Assembly: GCF_014596445.1 (NCBI RefSeq)
Contig: NZ_MECL01000222.1
Location: 1 to 63,532, forward strand
Length of the DNA: 63,532 nucleotides
Direction of reading: 5' to 3'
From: Streptomyces sp. CBMA29
GTDB taxonomy: Bacteria > Actinomycetota > Actinomycetes > Streptomycetales > Streptomycetaceae
Each line of letters begins with the position of its first letter. The first letter of the stretch is position 1. A model generated the notes under the pieces. That model did not search any database, was not told where the DNA came from, and saw only the letters and a program-made list of their open reading frames with translations. Below are positions 31,740 to 39,254 of this stretch, in pieces. A program made the position numbers and the translations under genes.

Positions 31740-32627
31740 ATGGGCGGCATGAATCAGACACACACTCCTCCCGTGCTCGTCACCGGGGCGACCGGCCGGA
31801 TCGGCCGCGTCGTCATCGACCGGCTTCTCGACGCGGGCGTCCCGGTCCGCGCCCTCACCCATCGCTCCGAGGCGGCGGCGACGCTGCCGGCGGAGGTCGA
31901 GGTCTTCACCGGCGACCTCACCGTGCCCGAGTCGCTCGACCCGGCACTGCACGGCGCCGGTGCGGTCTTCCTCGTCTGGACCGCCCCGCCTCGGACCGCC
32001 CCGGCAGTGGTCGAGCGGCTGGCGGCCCACGTGCGGCGGGTCGTCTTCCTCTCCTCCCCGCACCGGACCCCGCACCCCTTTTTTCGACAGCCCAATCCCA
32101 TGGCGGCGCTGCACGCGGACATCGAGCGGCTCATCGCGGCCACCGGACTCGAGCCGACGATCATCCGGCCGGGCATGCTCGCGTCCAACTCGCTGGCCTG
32201 GTGGGCGCCCGCGATCCGGGCCGGAGAGGTCGTCCGCTGGCCCTATGGCGCTGCCGAGACGGCACCGGTCGACGACCGCGACGTCGCGGCTGTCGCGGCG
32301 CGCACCCTCCATCCGGACGGCCACGCCGGAGGCGACTACGTCCTCACGGGCCCCGAGTCCCTGACCCAGACCGCGCAGGTGGGCGTCATCGGTGACGCCC
32401 TCGGGCGCCGGATCGCCTTCGAGGAGATGACGCCGGACGCATTCCGGAGCCTGTCGGAGGGCGCGGTGCCCGGCCCGGTCATCGACATGCTGCTCGCCGC
32501 GTGGAGTGCGGCGGTCGGACAGCCCGCCTACGTCACCACCGCAGTGGCCGACATTCTTGGGACGGCCCCGCGAACGTTTCACCAGTGGGCCGCCGACCAC
32601 GCGTCCGCGTTCACGCCCGCTTCGTAG
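31740..32627 (+). CDS. NmrA-like / atypical SDR NAD(P)-binding protein
   Basis: 295 residues. The Rossmann motif VTGATGRIGRVVIDRLLDAG begins the protein; VRALTHRSEAA, VFTGDLTVPESLDPAL and GLEPTIIRPGM follow the NmrA/YtfG-type plan, while the usual YxxxK catalytic pair is not evident. Start is ATG 31740 or 31749, with no clear ribosome site, so possibly leaderless. Divergent and probably controlled by the TetR protein; a redox or quinone-related role is a guess. Confidence 0.87.
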   Translation: MGGMNQTHTPPVLVTGATGRIGRVVIDRLLDAGVPVRALTHRSEAAATLPAEVEVFTGDLTVPESLDPALHGAGAVFLVWTAPPRTAPAVVERLAAHVRRVVFLSSPHRTPHPFFRQPNPMAALHADIERLIAATGLEPTIIRPGMLASNSLAWWAPAIRAGEVVRWPYGAAETAPVDDRDVAAVAARTLHPDGHAGGDYVLTGPESLTQTAQVGVIGDALGRRIAFEEMTPDAFRSLSEGAVPGPVIDMLLAAWSAAVGQPAYVTTAVADILGTAPRTFHQWAADHASAFTPAS

Positions 32628-32655
32628 CCTCGCCGACCGCGACCCGCTACGTGGA

Positions 32656-32691
32656 CCCGTAGGAGGGCCCGTAGGAGGGCCCGTAGGAGGG
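32656..32691. repeat. Three 12-bp tandem repeats
   Basis: CCCGTAGGAGGG is repeated exactly three times (32656-32667, 32668-32679, 32680-32691) followed by a partial copy. Located between the ends of convergent genes, just downstream of vapC. Confidence 0.85.
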
Positions 32692-32727
32692 CCCGTTCTC
32701 CCGGCGACCCGGCCCGGTGCGAGCGGG

Positions 32728-33150
32728 CTACTTCCCGGCCGGAGGCCCGTACCACTGAAGTGCCTGGCCGGTGACGGCCGCGACGCACTCGAAGTCGCGG
32801 TCGCGGTGCAGGAGAGTGAGGCCCTGCAATTCCGCTGTGGCGGCGACGATCAAGTCCACGGCGCCGGCGCTGCGATGCTCTCCGCGTTCCGTGAGAAGGC
32901 CCTGCACCTGCCAGGCGCGGTCGTACGCGCGGTCGTCCACGGGCACCCTGCCGAACAGCACGCGCATGTCGGCGATGCCGGTAGCGCGGTCGGCGGCCGA
33001 CCGTGCGCTGTAGAAGAACTCCAGCTCGGTGATCGGGCAGGTGGCGATCAGACCGGCCGCTGCCGCTTGGTCCCAGCCGAACTGCTCCGCGTCGCCACGC
33101 ATGATCCGCGCGAGGGCGCTGGTGTCGATCAGAAATTGGGCCGCGCTCAC
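32728..33150 (-). CDS. vapC: VapC-type PIN-domain toxin
   Basis: 140 residues. Conserved acidic residues of the PIN ribonuclease site are present: Asp9 (FLIDTSALARI), Glu42 (PITELEFF), Asp99 (GAVDLIVAATA) and Asp117 or Asp119 (LLHRDRDFE). Probably an Mg-dependent RNase cleaving tRNA or rRNA. Its start overlaps the antitoxin stop by 4 bp (33147-33150). All key residues look intact. Confidence 0.9.
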   Translation of the reverse strand: MSAAQFLIDTSALARIMRGDAEQFGWDQAAAAGLIATCPITELEFFYSARSAADRATGIADMRVLFGRVPVDDRAYDRAWQVQGLLTERGEHRSAGAVDLIVAATAELQGLTLLHRDRDFECVAAVTGQALQWYGPPAGK

Positions 33151-33362
33151 CGGCGGTAGTTCTCCTTGTTCTCGAAGATCTCCAGGTCGAAGGCGCCGTC
33201 GGCGGCCTGGGCGCGCAGTCGCGTGAGGGCGAGAGCCCGTCTCCGGTTCTCCAGCACTTCGCGCAGGGCGCTGTTCACCGTCTCGCGCTTCGTACCGGTG
33301 CCGAGCGCCTGTGCCACGTCGGCGAGCAGGTCGTCGTCCAGGTCGATCACTGTCCGGCTCAT
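33147..33362 (-). CDS. vapB: VapB-type antitoxin
   Basis: 71 residues. The N-terminus MSRTVIDLDDDLLADVAQAL with GTGTKRETVNSALREVLE is a ribbon-helix-helix DNA-binding domain; the acidic/aromatic tail (FDLEIFENKENYRR) would occupy the toxin. First gene of the module; expected to bind the palindromes just upstream and repress the operon together with VapC. Confidence 0.9.
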   Translation of the reverse strand: MSRTVIDLDDDLLADVAQALGTGTKRETVNSALREVLENRRRALALTRLRAQAADGAFDLEIFENKENYRR

Positions 33363-33386
33363 GTGATGCACCGCCTTTGATATCAG

Positions 33387-33416
33387 CTTGGATGCCAAGT
33401 ATATCTGGTCAGATAT
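33387..33416. promoter_or_regulatory. Two palindromes upstream of vapB (operator)
   Basis: CTTGG / CCAAG around ATG (33387-33399) and ATATCTG / CAGATAT around GT (33401-33416), back to back 25 bp before vapB. A GATATC also occurs at 33379-33384. The local AT-richness suggests this is promoter plus operator. Confidence 0.65.
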
Positions 33417-33570
33417 CCACAGTCCCGTGAGCAACGGCACACGTACTGTCGGGTAACCCGGAGCGGGCCGCAGCCATAAGGTGAGCGGCGTACGGATGGG
33501 CGCGGGCGGGCTCATACGTGCGGGCACAGACGTAGGCTCCCCACCCTCGATCGATGAAACGGGAGATGGC

Positions 33571-34635
33571 ATGCGTTCGGCGAAGGACTTCTTTCGGCCG
33601 TTGGCCGTGGGGGCGCCGGCCCCCGTGCGCGAGGTGCCGTTCCGGCCCTCGCGGATGATCCACTTCTTTGATCCCGGCAACGAGAAGATGGCGGCGAAGG
33701 TGCCGACGCTGGCGCCGCAGGTCGACGTGCTGCTGGGGAATCTGGAGGACGCGGTACAGGCGGACCGCAAGGTCGCCGCGCGCGAGGGCCTGGTGGCGGT
33801 CGCGAAGGCGAACGACTTCGGGGACACGCAGTTGTGGACGCGGATCAACAGCCTGGACTCGCCGTGGGCGCTGGACGACCTGCTGACGCTCGTGACGGAG
33901 ATCGGCGACCGCCTCGACGTCATCATGGTGCCGAAGGTCGAGGGCGCGGCGGACATCCACTACGTGGACCGGCTGCTGGCACAGCTTGAGGCCAAGGCGC
34001 ATGTCGAACGGCCGATCCTGGTGCACGCGATCCTGGAGACGGCGACCGGCGTCGCCAACGTGGAGGAGATCGCGGGCGCGAGCCCCCGGATGCAGGGGCT
34101 GTCGCTCGGCCCGGCCGACCTCGCCGCGAGCCGCCGGATGAAGACCACCAGGGTCGGCGGGGGACACCCCGGCTACCTGGTGCGGGAGGACCCCACGACA
34201 GAGGGCGCGCCCCGGGCCACGTACCAGCAGGACTTGTGGCACTACACGATCGCCCGGATGGTCGATGCCTGCGCGGCGCACGGGATTCTGCCGTACTACG
34301 GGCCGTTCGGGGACATCCAGGACGTGACGGCCTGCGAGGACCAGTTCCGCAACGCCTTCCTGCTCGGCTGCGTCGGCGCATGGTCGCTGCACCCAGTGCA
34401 GATCGCCGTCGCGAAGCGGGTCTTCTCGCCCGCTCCCGAGGACGTGGCCTGGGCGCGCCGGGTGATCGACGCCATGGGCGACGGTACGGGCGCGGTGATG
34501 ATCGACGGCAAGATGCAGGACGACGCCACGTACAAGCAGTGCCTGGTGGTGTCGGAACTGGCGGCCGACCTCGCGGCCCGCGACCCGGAGCTGGCCGACG
34601 CCTACGCGGCGGCCGAGAAGGAGGGCAACGCATGA
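33571..34635 (+). CDS. mcl: L-malyl-CoA / beta-methylmalyl-CoA lyase (HpcH/HpaI-CitE family)
   Basis: 354 residues. From memory of the family it follows the Chloroflexus-type trifunctional malyl-CoA lyase closely: DVLLGNLEDAVQADRKVAAR, TRVGGGHPGYLVRED, QQDLWHYTIARMVDACAAHG, YYGPFGDIQDVTACE, AFLLGCVGAWSLHP and VMIDGKMQDDATYKQ. The reaction is Mg-dependent cleavage of beta-methylmalyl-CoA to glyoxylate and propionyl-CoA, or malyl-CoA formation from acetyl-CoA and glyoxylate. ATG at 33571 with CGGGAG upstream. Overlaps the next gene by 4 bp, so cotranscribed. Confidence 0.85.
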   Translation: MRSAKDFFRPLAVGAPAPVREVPFRPSRMIHFFDPGNEKMAAKVPTLAPQVDVLLGNLEDAVQADRKVAAREGLVAVAKANDFGDTQLWTRINSLDSPWALDDLLTLVTEIGDRLDVIMVPKVEGAADIHYVDRLLAQLEAKAHVERPILVHAILETATGVANVEEIAGASPRMQGLSLGPADLAASRRMKTTRVGGGHPGYLVREDPTTEGAPRATYQQDLWHYTIARMVDACAAHGILPYYGPFGDIQDVTACEDQFRNAFLLGCVGAWSLHPVQIAVAKRVFSPAPEDVAWARRVIDAMGDGTGAVMIDGKMQDDATYKQCLVVSELAADLAARDPELADAYAAAEKEGNA

Positions 34636-35498
34636 CCACCGAAACCCCCCGCCGCTCCGTCCTTTACATGCCCGGCGCCAACGACCGCGCCCTGGAGAAG
34701 GCCAAGACCCTCCCCACCGACGCGCTCATCCTCGACCTGGAGGACTCCGTCGCCCCCGACGCCAAGGCCGACGCCCGCAAGCGCGTCGCCGAGGCCGCCG
34801 CGAGCGGCGAGTACGGCTACCGCGAGCTGACCATCCGGGTCAACGCGCCCGGCACCCCCTGGCACGCCGACGACGTGAAGGCCGCGGCGGAAGCGGCCCC
34901 GGACGCCGTCGTCGTACCGAAGGTCGACTCCCCGGAGACCGTACGGGAGGTCGAGGCGGCCCTGGTGAGGGCCGGAGCCCCGGACCGCACCGCGATCTGG
35001 GCGATGATCGAGACACCGCGGGCCGTCTTCGCCGCCGCGGCCATCGCGGCGGCCTCCCCGCGGCTCACCGTCCTCGTCATGGGCACCAACGACCTCGCCA
35101 AGGAACTGCGTGCCGAGCACGTACCGGGCAGGGCCCCGCTGCTCACCGGTCTGTCGCTCGCTCTGCTCGCGGCCCGCGCGAGCGGCAAGGCCGTCTTGGA
35201 CGGTGTCTACAACGACGTACGTGATCTGCCCGGCTTCGAAGCCGAGACCCGACAAGCCAGGCAGCTCGGCTTCGACGGCAAAACACTGATCCACCCCACG
35301 CAGATCGAACCGTGCAACCGGATCTTCGCCCCCGCGCAGGAGGAGATCGACAGGTCCCGCCGGATCGTCGAAGCCTTCGAAGAGGCCACGTCACAGGGGC
35401 GCGGCGTGGTCACCGTGGACGGCAGGATGATCGAGAACCTGCACGTGGAAGAGGCCCGCAGGGTCCTCGCCCTGGCCGAGGCGGTCGCCGGACGCTGA
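34632..35498 (+). CDS. CitE-like CoA ester lyase / (S)-malyl-CoA thioesterase type
   Basis: 288 residues, HpcH/HpaI-CitE TIM barrel: RRSVLYMPGANDRALEKAKT, ALILDLEDSVAPDAK (metal Glu/Asp), VVVPKVDSPETVREVE, WAMIETPRAVF, FDGKTLIHPTQIEP. Shorter than the upstream Mcl and closer to Mcl2/CitE2 (malyl-CoA thioesterase) and CLYBL proteins than to citrate lyase; no citrate lyase alpha or gamma subunits are nearby. ATG overlaps the Mcl stop by 4 bp, indicating translational coupling and a joint role in malyl-CoA metabolism. Confidence 0.85.
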   Translation: MTTETPRRSVLYMPGANDRALEKAKTLPTDALILDLEDSVAPDAKADARKRVAEAAASGEYGYRELTIRVNAPGTPWHADDVKAAAEAAPDAVVVPKVDSPETVREVEAALVRAGAPDRTAIWAMIETPRAVFAAAAIAAASPRLTVLVMGTNDLAKELRAEHVPGRAPLLTGLSLALLAARASGKAVLDGVYNDVRDLPGFEAETRQARQLGFDGKTLIHPTQIEPCNRIFAPAQEEIDRSRRIVEAFEEATSQGRGVVTVDGRMIENLHVEEARRVLALAEAVAGR

Positions 35499-35537
35499 CC
35501 CGGATGCCCGTCAAGTACGGGCAAAAAGCGACAGGAA

Positions 35538-35570
35538 GCGGGGCCCGGCCGACCGGCGGCGGGGCCCCGC
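35538..35570 (+). terminator. Terminator of the lyase operon
   Basis: GCGGGGCC (35538-35545) and GGCCCCGC (35563-35570) pair perfectly, 40 bp after the CitE-like gene and before accB. Confidence 0.6.
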
Positions 35571-35666
35571 CCGCGTGCGCTTCTGTTGGGATCCACCATG
35601 AAGTGCGGACGGACACTGTACGAAGTAGATGGCCCGTTATTCGGTTCCCGCTCGTACTGTCGAGGC

Positions 35667-37250
35667 ATGACCACATCGCAAGAGGTGCCTGCGGACGTGA
35701 ACGACGCCCGCGGTCGCGTAGCCGATCTGCTCGCCATCCGCGAGCAGGTCCGCCGCGGGCCGAGCGAGCGCGCGACCGAGGCCCAGAAGGCCAAGGGCAA
35801 GCTCACCGCCCGCGAGCGGATCGATCTGCTGCTCGACGAGGACAGCTTCCGCGAGGTGGAACCGCTGCGGCGGCACCGGGCGGTCGGCTTCGGTCTCGAA
35901 GCCAAGCGGCCCTACACCGACGGCGTCATCACCGGCTGGGGCACCGTCCACGGCCGTACGGTCTTCGTCTACGCCCACGACTTCCGGATCTTCGGCGGCG
36001 CGCTCGGCGAGGCGCACGCCACCAAGATCCACAAGATCATGGACATGGCCATCTCGGCCGGCGCGCCCCTGATCTCCCTCAACGACGGTGCCGGGGCCCG
36101 CATCCAGGAGGGCGTCTCGGCGCTCGCCGGATACGGCGGCATCTTCCAGCGCAACACCAGGGCCTCGGGCGTGATCCCGCAGATCTCGGTGATGCTCGGC
36201 CCGTGCGCGGGCGGCGCGGCCTACAGCCCGGCGCTCACGGACTTCGTGTTCATGGTCCGCGAGACCTCGCAGATGTTCATCACGGGTCCCGACGTCGTCC
36301 AGGCCGTGACCGGCGAGAAGATCACGCAGAACGGGCTCGGCGGCGCCGACGTCCACTCCGAGGTCTCCGGCGTCTCGCACTTCGCGTACGACGACGAGCA
36401 GACCTGCCTCGAAGAGGTGCGCTACCTGCTCTCGCTGCTCCCGCAGAACAACCGCGAGAACCCGCCGTCCGTGGAGAGCCACGACCCGGCCGACCGGCGC
36501 GGCGACGTCCTGCTCGACCTGGTGCCGGCCGACGGCAGCCGCGGCTACGACATGCGCAAGGTCATCGAGGAGATCGTCGACGAGGGCGAGTTCCTGGAGA
36601 TCCACGAGCGCTGGGCGACCAACATCATCTGCGCGCTGTCCCGGCTCGACGGCCAGGTGGTCGGCATCATCGCCAACCAGCCGATGTCGCTGGCCGGCGT
36701 GCTGGACATCGAGGCGTCCGAGAAGGCCGCCCGCTTCGTCCAGATGTGCGACGCCTTCAACATCCCGCTGGTCACGCTGCTGGACGTGCCGGGCTTCCTG
36801 CCCGGCGTCTCCCAGGAGCACGGCGGCATCATCCGGCACGGCGCGAAGCTGCTGTACGCGTACTGCAACGCCACCGTGCCGCGCATCTCGATCATCCTGC
36901 GCAAGGCGTACGGCGGCGCGTACATCGTCATGGACTCGCAGTCCATCGGCGCCGACCTGACCTACGCCTGGCCCACCAACGAGATCGCGGTGATGGGAGC
37001 GGAAGGCGCCGCCAACGTCATCTTCCGCCGCCAGATCGCGGAGGCCGACGATCCCGAGGCGATGCGGACGCGCATGGTCAAGGAGTACAAGGCCGAGCTG
37101 ATGCACCCGTACTACGCGGCCGAGCGCGGCCTCGTCGACGACGTGATCGACCCCGCGGACACCCGCGCGGTGCTGATCAGCTCGCTGGCGATGCTCCGCA
37201 CCAAGCACGCGGACCTGCCGTCGCGCAAGCACGGCAACCCGCCCCAGTAG
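35667..37250 (+). CDS. accB: Acyl-CoA carboxylase carboxyltransferase beta subunit
   Basis: 527 residues. Biotin-dependent carboxyltransferase that makes malonyl- and methylmalonyl-CoA together with a separate biotinylated alpha subunit. Crotonase-fold oxyanion motifs: IFGGALGEAHATKIHK, LNDGAGARIQEGV, GPCAGGAAYSPALTD and, in the C-terminal half, DVPGFLPGVSQEHGG and RKAYGGAYIVMDSQS. The residue governing substrate choice is Ile420 (the isoleucine of GGAYIVM; PccB has Asp there), so acetyl- as well as propionyl-CoA should be accepted. ATG at 35667 has only a weak ribosome site. Next to accE. Confidence 0.93.
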   Translation: MTTSQEVPADVNDARGRVADLLAIREQVRRGPSERATEAQKAKGKLTARERIDLLLDEDSFREVEPLRRHRAVGFGLEAKRPYTDGVITGWGTVHGRTVFVYAHDFRIFGGALGEAHATKIHKIMDMAISAGAPLISLNDGAGARIQEGVSALAGYGGIFQRNTRASGVIPQISVMLGPCAGGAAYSPALTDFVFMVRETSQMFITGPDVVQAVTGEKITQNGLGGADVHSEVSGVSHFAYDDEQTCLEEVRYLLSLLPQNNRENPPSVESHDPADRRGDVLLDLVPADGSRGYDMRKVIEEIVDEGEFLEIHERWATNIICALSRLDGQVVGIIANQPMSLAGVLDIEASEKAARFVQMCDAFNIPLVTLLDVPGFLPGVSQEHGGIIRHGAKLLYAYCNATVPRISIILRKAYGGAYIVMDSQSIGADLTYAWPTNEIAVMGAEGAANVIFRRQIAEADDPEAMRTRMVKEYKAELMHPYYAAERGLVDDVIDPADTRAVLISSLAMLRTKHADLPSRKHGNPPQ

Positions 37251-37252
37251 TC

Positions 37253-37474
37253 ATGGAGACCACCTTGAGCACTTCCGCCGATTCCCTCGTGCGCGTCGAG
37301 AAGGGGCACGCCGCTCCTGAGGAGCTGGCCGCGCTCACCGCCATCCTGCTGGCGCGCGCCGCCGCCGGTGACGCCCCCGAGGCCGCCGACACCCCCAAGC
37401 GCCGCTCCACGGCCGGCTGGCGCCGCCTGGAGCGCACCCCTGGCTTCCGCGCCCCGCACTCCTGGCAGGGCTGA
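37253..37474 (+). CDS. accE: Acyl-CoA carboxylase epsilon subunit
   Basis: 73 residues, alanine-rich, no fold motif; position 2 bp after accB and features such as VEKGHAAPEELAALTAILLA and WRRLERTPGFRAPHSWQG match AccE/PccE epsilon subunits, which stimulate the carboxylase complex. The TTG at 37265 (MSTSADSLVRVEKG) has GGAG six bases upstream and may be the true start instead of the ATG at 37253, which has none. Confidence 0.88.
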   Translation: METTLSTSADSLVRVEKGHAAPEELAALTAILLARAAAGDAPEAADTPKRRSTAGWRRLERTPGFRAPHSWQG

Positions 37475-37511
37475 GCCGCACCTTCCACGGGCCGCCCGGC
37501 GCGGCCCACGA

Positions 37512-37553
37512 CGACATCGGGCCCCACCGCGAAAGCGGTGGGGCCCGACGTCG
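37512..37553. terminator. Bidirectional terminator between accE and cvnD2
   Basis: TCGGGCCCCACCGC (37517-37530) pairs perfectly with GCGGTGGGGCCCGA (37535-37548) over a GAAA tetraloop; the stem continues outward with one mismatch. Serves the convergent accE and conservon 2 transcripts. Confidence 0.85.
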
Positions 37554-37575
37554 TTACGGGAGGGGGACCCGGCGC

Positions 37576-38175
37576 CTACCGCAGCCGCGCCATCAGGGCG
37601 TGCTCGACCAGCGTGATGAGCGCGCTCTTGGCGTCGCCGCGATTGCGCGCGTCGGTCGTGATGATGGGGGCCTCGGGGCCGATCTGGAGGGCCTCGCGGA
37701 CCTCCTCGGGACGGTACGGCTGGTGTCCGTCGAAGCCGTTGAGGGCGATGACGAACGGCAGGCCGCTGTTCTCGAAGTAGTCGACGGCCGGGAAGCAGTC
37801 CGCCAGGCGCCGCGTGTCGACCAGCACGATCGCGCCGATCGCGCCGCGCACGAGGTCGTCCCACATGAACCAGAAACGGTCCTGCCCCGGCGTGCCGAAC
37901 AGATAGAGGATCAGATCCTCGTCGAGCGTGATGCGGCCGAAGTCCATCGCCACGGTCGTCGTGGTCTTGTCCGGCGCGTGCGTCAGATCGTCGATACCGG
38001 CCGACGCGGACGTCATCACTGCTTCGGTGCGCAACGGATTGATCTCCGACACGGCCCCGACGAACGTGGTCTTGCCCACGCCGAACCCGCCGGCCACCAC
38101 GATCTTCGCAGACGTGGTCGACCGGCGGACCGTATCGCCCCCGCTGGAGCCCCCGCTAGAGCTTCCGAAGTCCAC
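37576..38175 (-). CDS. cvnD2: Conservon GTPase-like protein CvnD (copy 2)
   Basis: 199 residues, Ras-like P-loop protein: GGFGVGKTTFVGAVSEI (G1), FGTPGQDRFWFMWDDLV in place of the usual DxxG (G3) and ALNGFDGHQPY (G4-like). In conservons CvnD works with CvnA-C at the membrane, resembling a G-protein coupled signalling complex. The GTG at 38175 overlaps cvnC2 by 20 bp. The segment at 37649-37794 is identical at DNA level to cvnD1. Confidence 0.92.
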   Translation of the reverse strand: MDFGSSSGGSSGGDTVRRSTTSAKIVVAGGFGVGKTTFVGAVSEINPLRTEAVMTSASAGIDDLTHAPDKTTTTVAMDFGRITLDEDLILYLFGTPGQDRFWFMWDDLVRGAIGAIVLVDTRRLADCFPAVDYFENSGLPFVIALNGFDGHQPYRPEEVREALQIGPEAPIITTDARNRGDAKSALITLVEHALMARLR

Positions 38176-38737
38176 TGAGCACCCTTTCAAGCAATGTCAC
38201 GGCTGGCTGTCCGCCCGAGGACTCGTCGCCGCCGGGCTGGTGGATCTGGACCAGTCCGGCCTCAGCCAGGTCGGCCACGAGAATCCGGACCACACCGAGC
38301 GGAATCGTCAGCAGAGCGGAGATCTCCGCGATCGACTTGATCTCCCGGCAGAGCAGGCAGATCCGCTGGTGTTCCGGCAACTGCCCACGCAGTCGCTCGG
38401 GGTCGGCGGTGGTACTGACCAGCGCCTCTATGGCGAGCTGGTAACGCGGCCTGGTGCGGCCGCCGGTCATCGCGTAAGGGCGGACGAGCCCGGTCGGGGT
38501 GGGGGGCCGCTTGCCCGCGCCGCCGCTCCCACCGCCGTTCCCGTAACTGCCGCCGCCCCCGTGACCGCCGCCGCTGCCGCCGCCGTGGCGGGGGCCCTGC
38601 GGCGGCGCGTAGGGCTGGATACGCGGTTGCCGGTACTGCGGCTCGGGCTCCGGAGCGGGCGCCGAGGGGAAGGTGTAGGGGTTGAGGGGCGGCTGATGCT
38701 GGCTGCCGTACGGGTCTCCACCGGGGGACGTGCTCAC
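38156..38737 (-). CDS. cvnC2: Conservon DUF742 protein CvnC (copy 2)
   Basis: 193 residues. GTG at 38737 behind AGGAGGAGGACTC. The N-terminal 85 residues are low-complexity, Pro/Gly/Tyr then Gly/His/Ser repeats; the DUF742 winged-helix-like domain starts at LVRPYAMTGGRTRPRYQLAI and includes LPEHQRICLLCREIKSIAEI and LGVVRILVADLAEAGLVQIH. Much longer N-terminal tail than CvnC1. Confidence 0.9.
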   Translation of the reverse strand: MSTSPGGDPYGSQHQPPLNPYTFPSAPAPEPEPQYRQPRIQPYAPPQGPRHGGGSGGGHGGGGSYGNGGGSGGAGKRPPTPTGLVRPYAMTGGRTRPRYQLAIEALVSTTADPERLRGQLPEHQRICLLCREIKSIAEISALLTIPLGVVRILVADLAEAGLVQIHQPGGDESSGGQPAVTLLERVLSGLRKL

Positions 38738-38831
38738 GAGTCCTCCTCCTGATACGGCTGCGATCCCCCGTCCGAGTACCCGGCTGGTACTCGGACGACC
38801 GCTGCCCTTCACTTTGTTGACGCTGTTCGAG

Positions 38832-39254
38832 CTAGTTGAGCAGGCTGCCCTGGAGCTCGGCCCGCAGGTCCGGGGTGAGGACGGTGCCCGCTCGGTCGAC
38901 GAGCAGGGCCATTTCGTAGCCGACCAGGCCGATGTCGCACTCGGGGTGCGCCAGCACGGCCAGCGAGGATCCGTCGGAGACGGACATGATGAAGAGGAAG
39001 CCGCGCTCCATCTCCACCACGGTCTGGTTGACGGAGCCGCCCTCGAAGATGCGGGAGGCTCCGGCGGTGAGCGACGTCAGCCCGGAGGCGACGGCGGCGA
39101 GCTGGTCGGCGCGGTCGCGGGGGAATCCGTCGGACATCGCGAGCAGCAGGCCGTCGGCGGAGACCACCACCGTGTGGGACACCCCGGGGGTGTTGTCCAC
39201 GAAGTTGGTGATCAACCAGTTCAGGTTCTGTGCCGCCTGGCTCATCGGACTCAA
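38832..39254 (-). CDS. cvnB2: Conservon roadblock/LC7 protein CvnB (copy 2)
   Basis: 140 residues, roadblock/LC7 fold (LNWLITNFVDNTPGVSHTVV; VSADGLLLAMSDGFPRDRAD; ECDIGLVGYEMALLVDRAG). Probably regulates the GTPase CvnD, like MglB. TTG at 39254 directly follows the cvnA2 stop, with AGGAG seven bases upstream; the ATG at 39245 is the alternative. DNA at 39067-39247 is identical to cvnB1 over 181 bp. Confidence 0.92.
   Translation of the reverse strand: MSPMSQAAQNLNWLITNFVDNTPGVSHTVVVSADGLLLAMSDGFPRDRADQLAAVASGLTSLTAGASRIFEGGSVNQTVVEMERGFLFIMSVSDGSSLAVLAHPECDIGLVGYEMALLVDRAGTVLTPDLRAELQGSLLN

Noticed and set aside
32656..32691. CRISPR-like array
   Set aside because: Units are only 12 bp with no spacers, so it is a simple tandem repeat.
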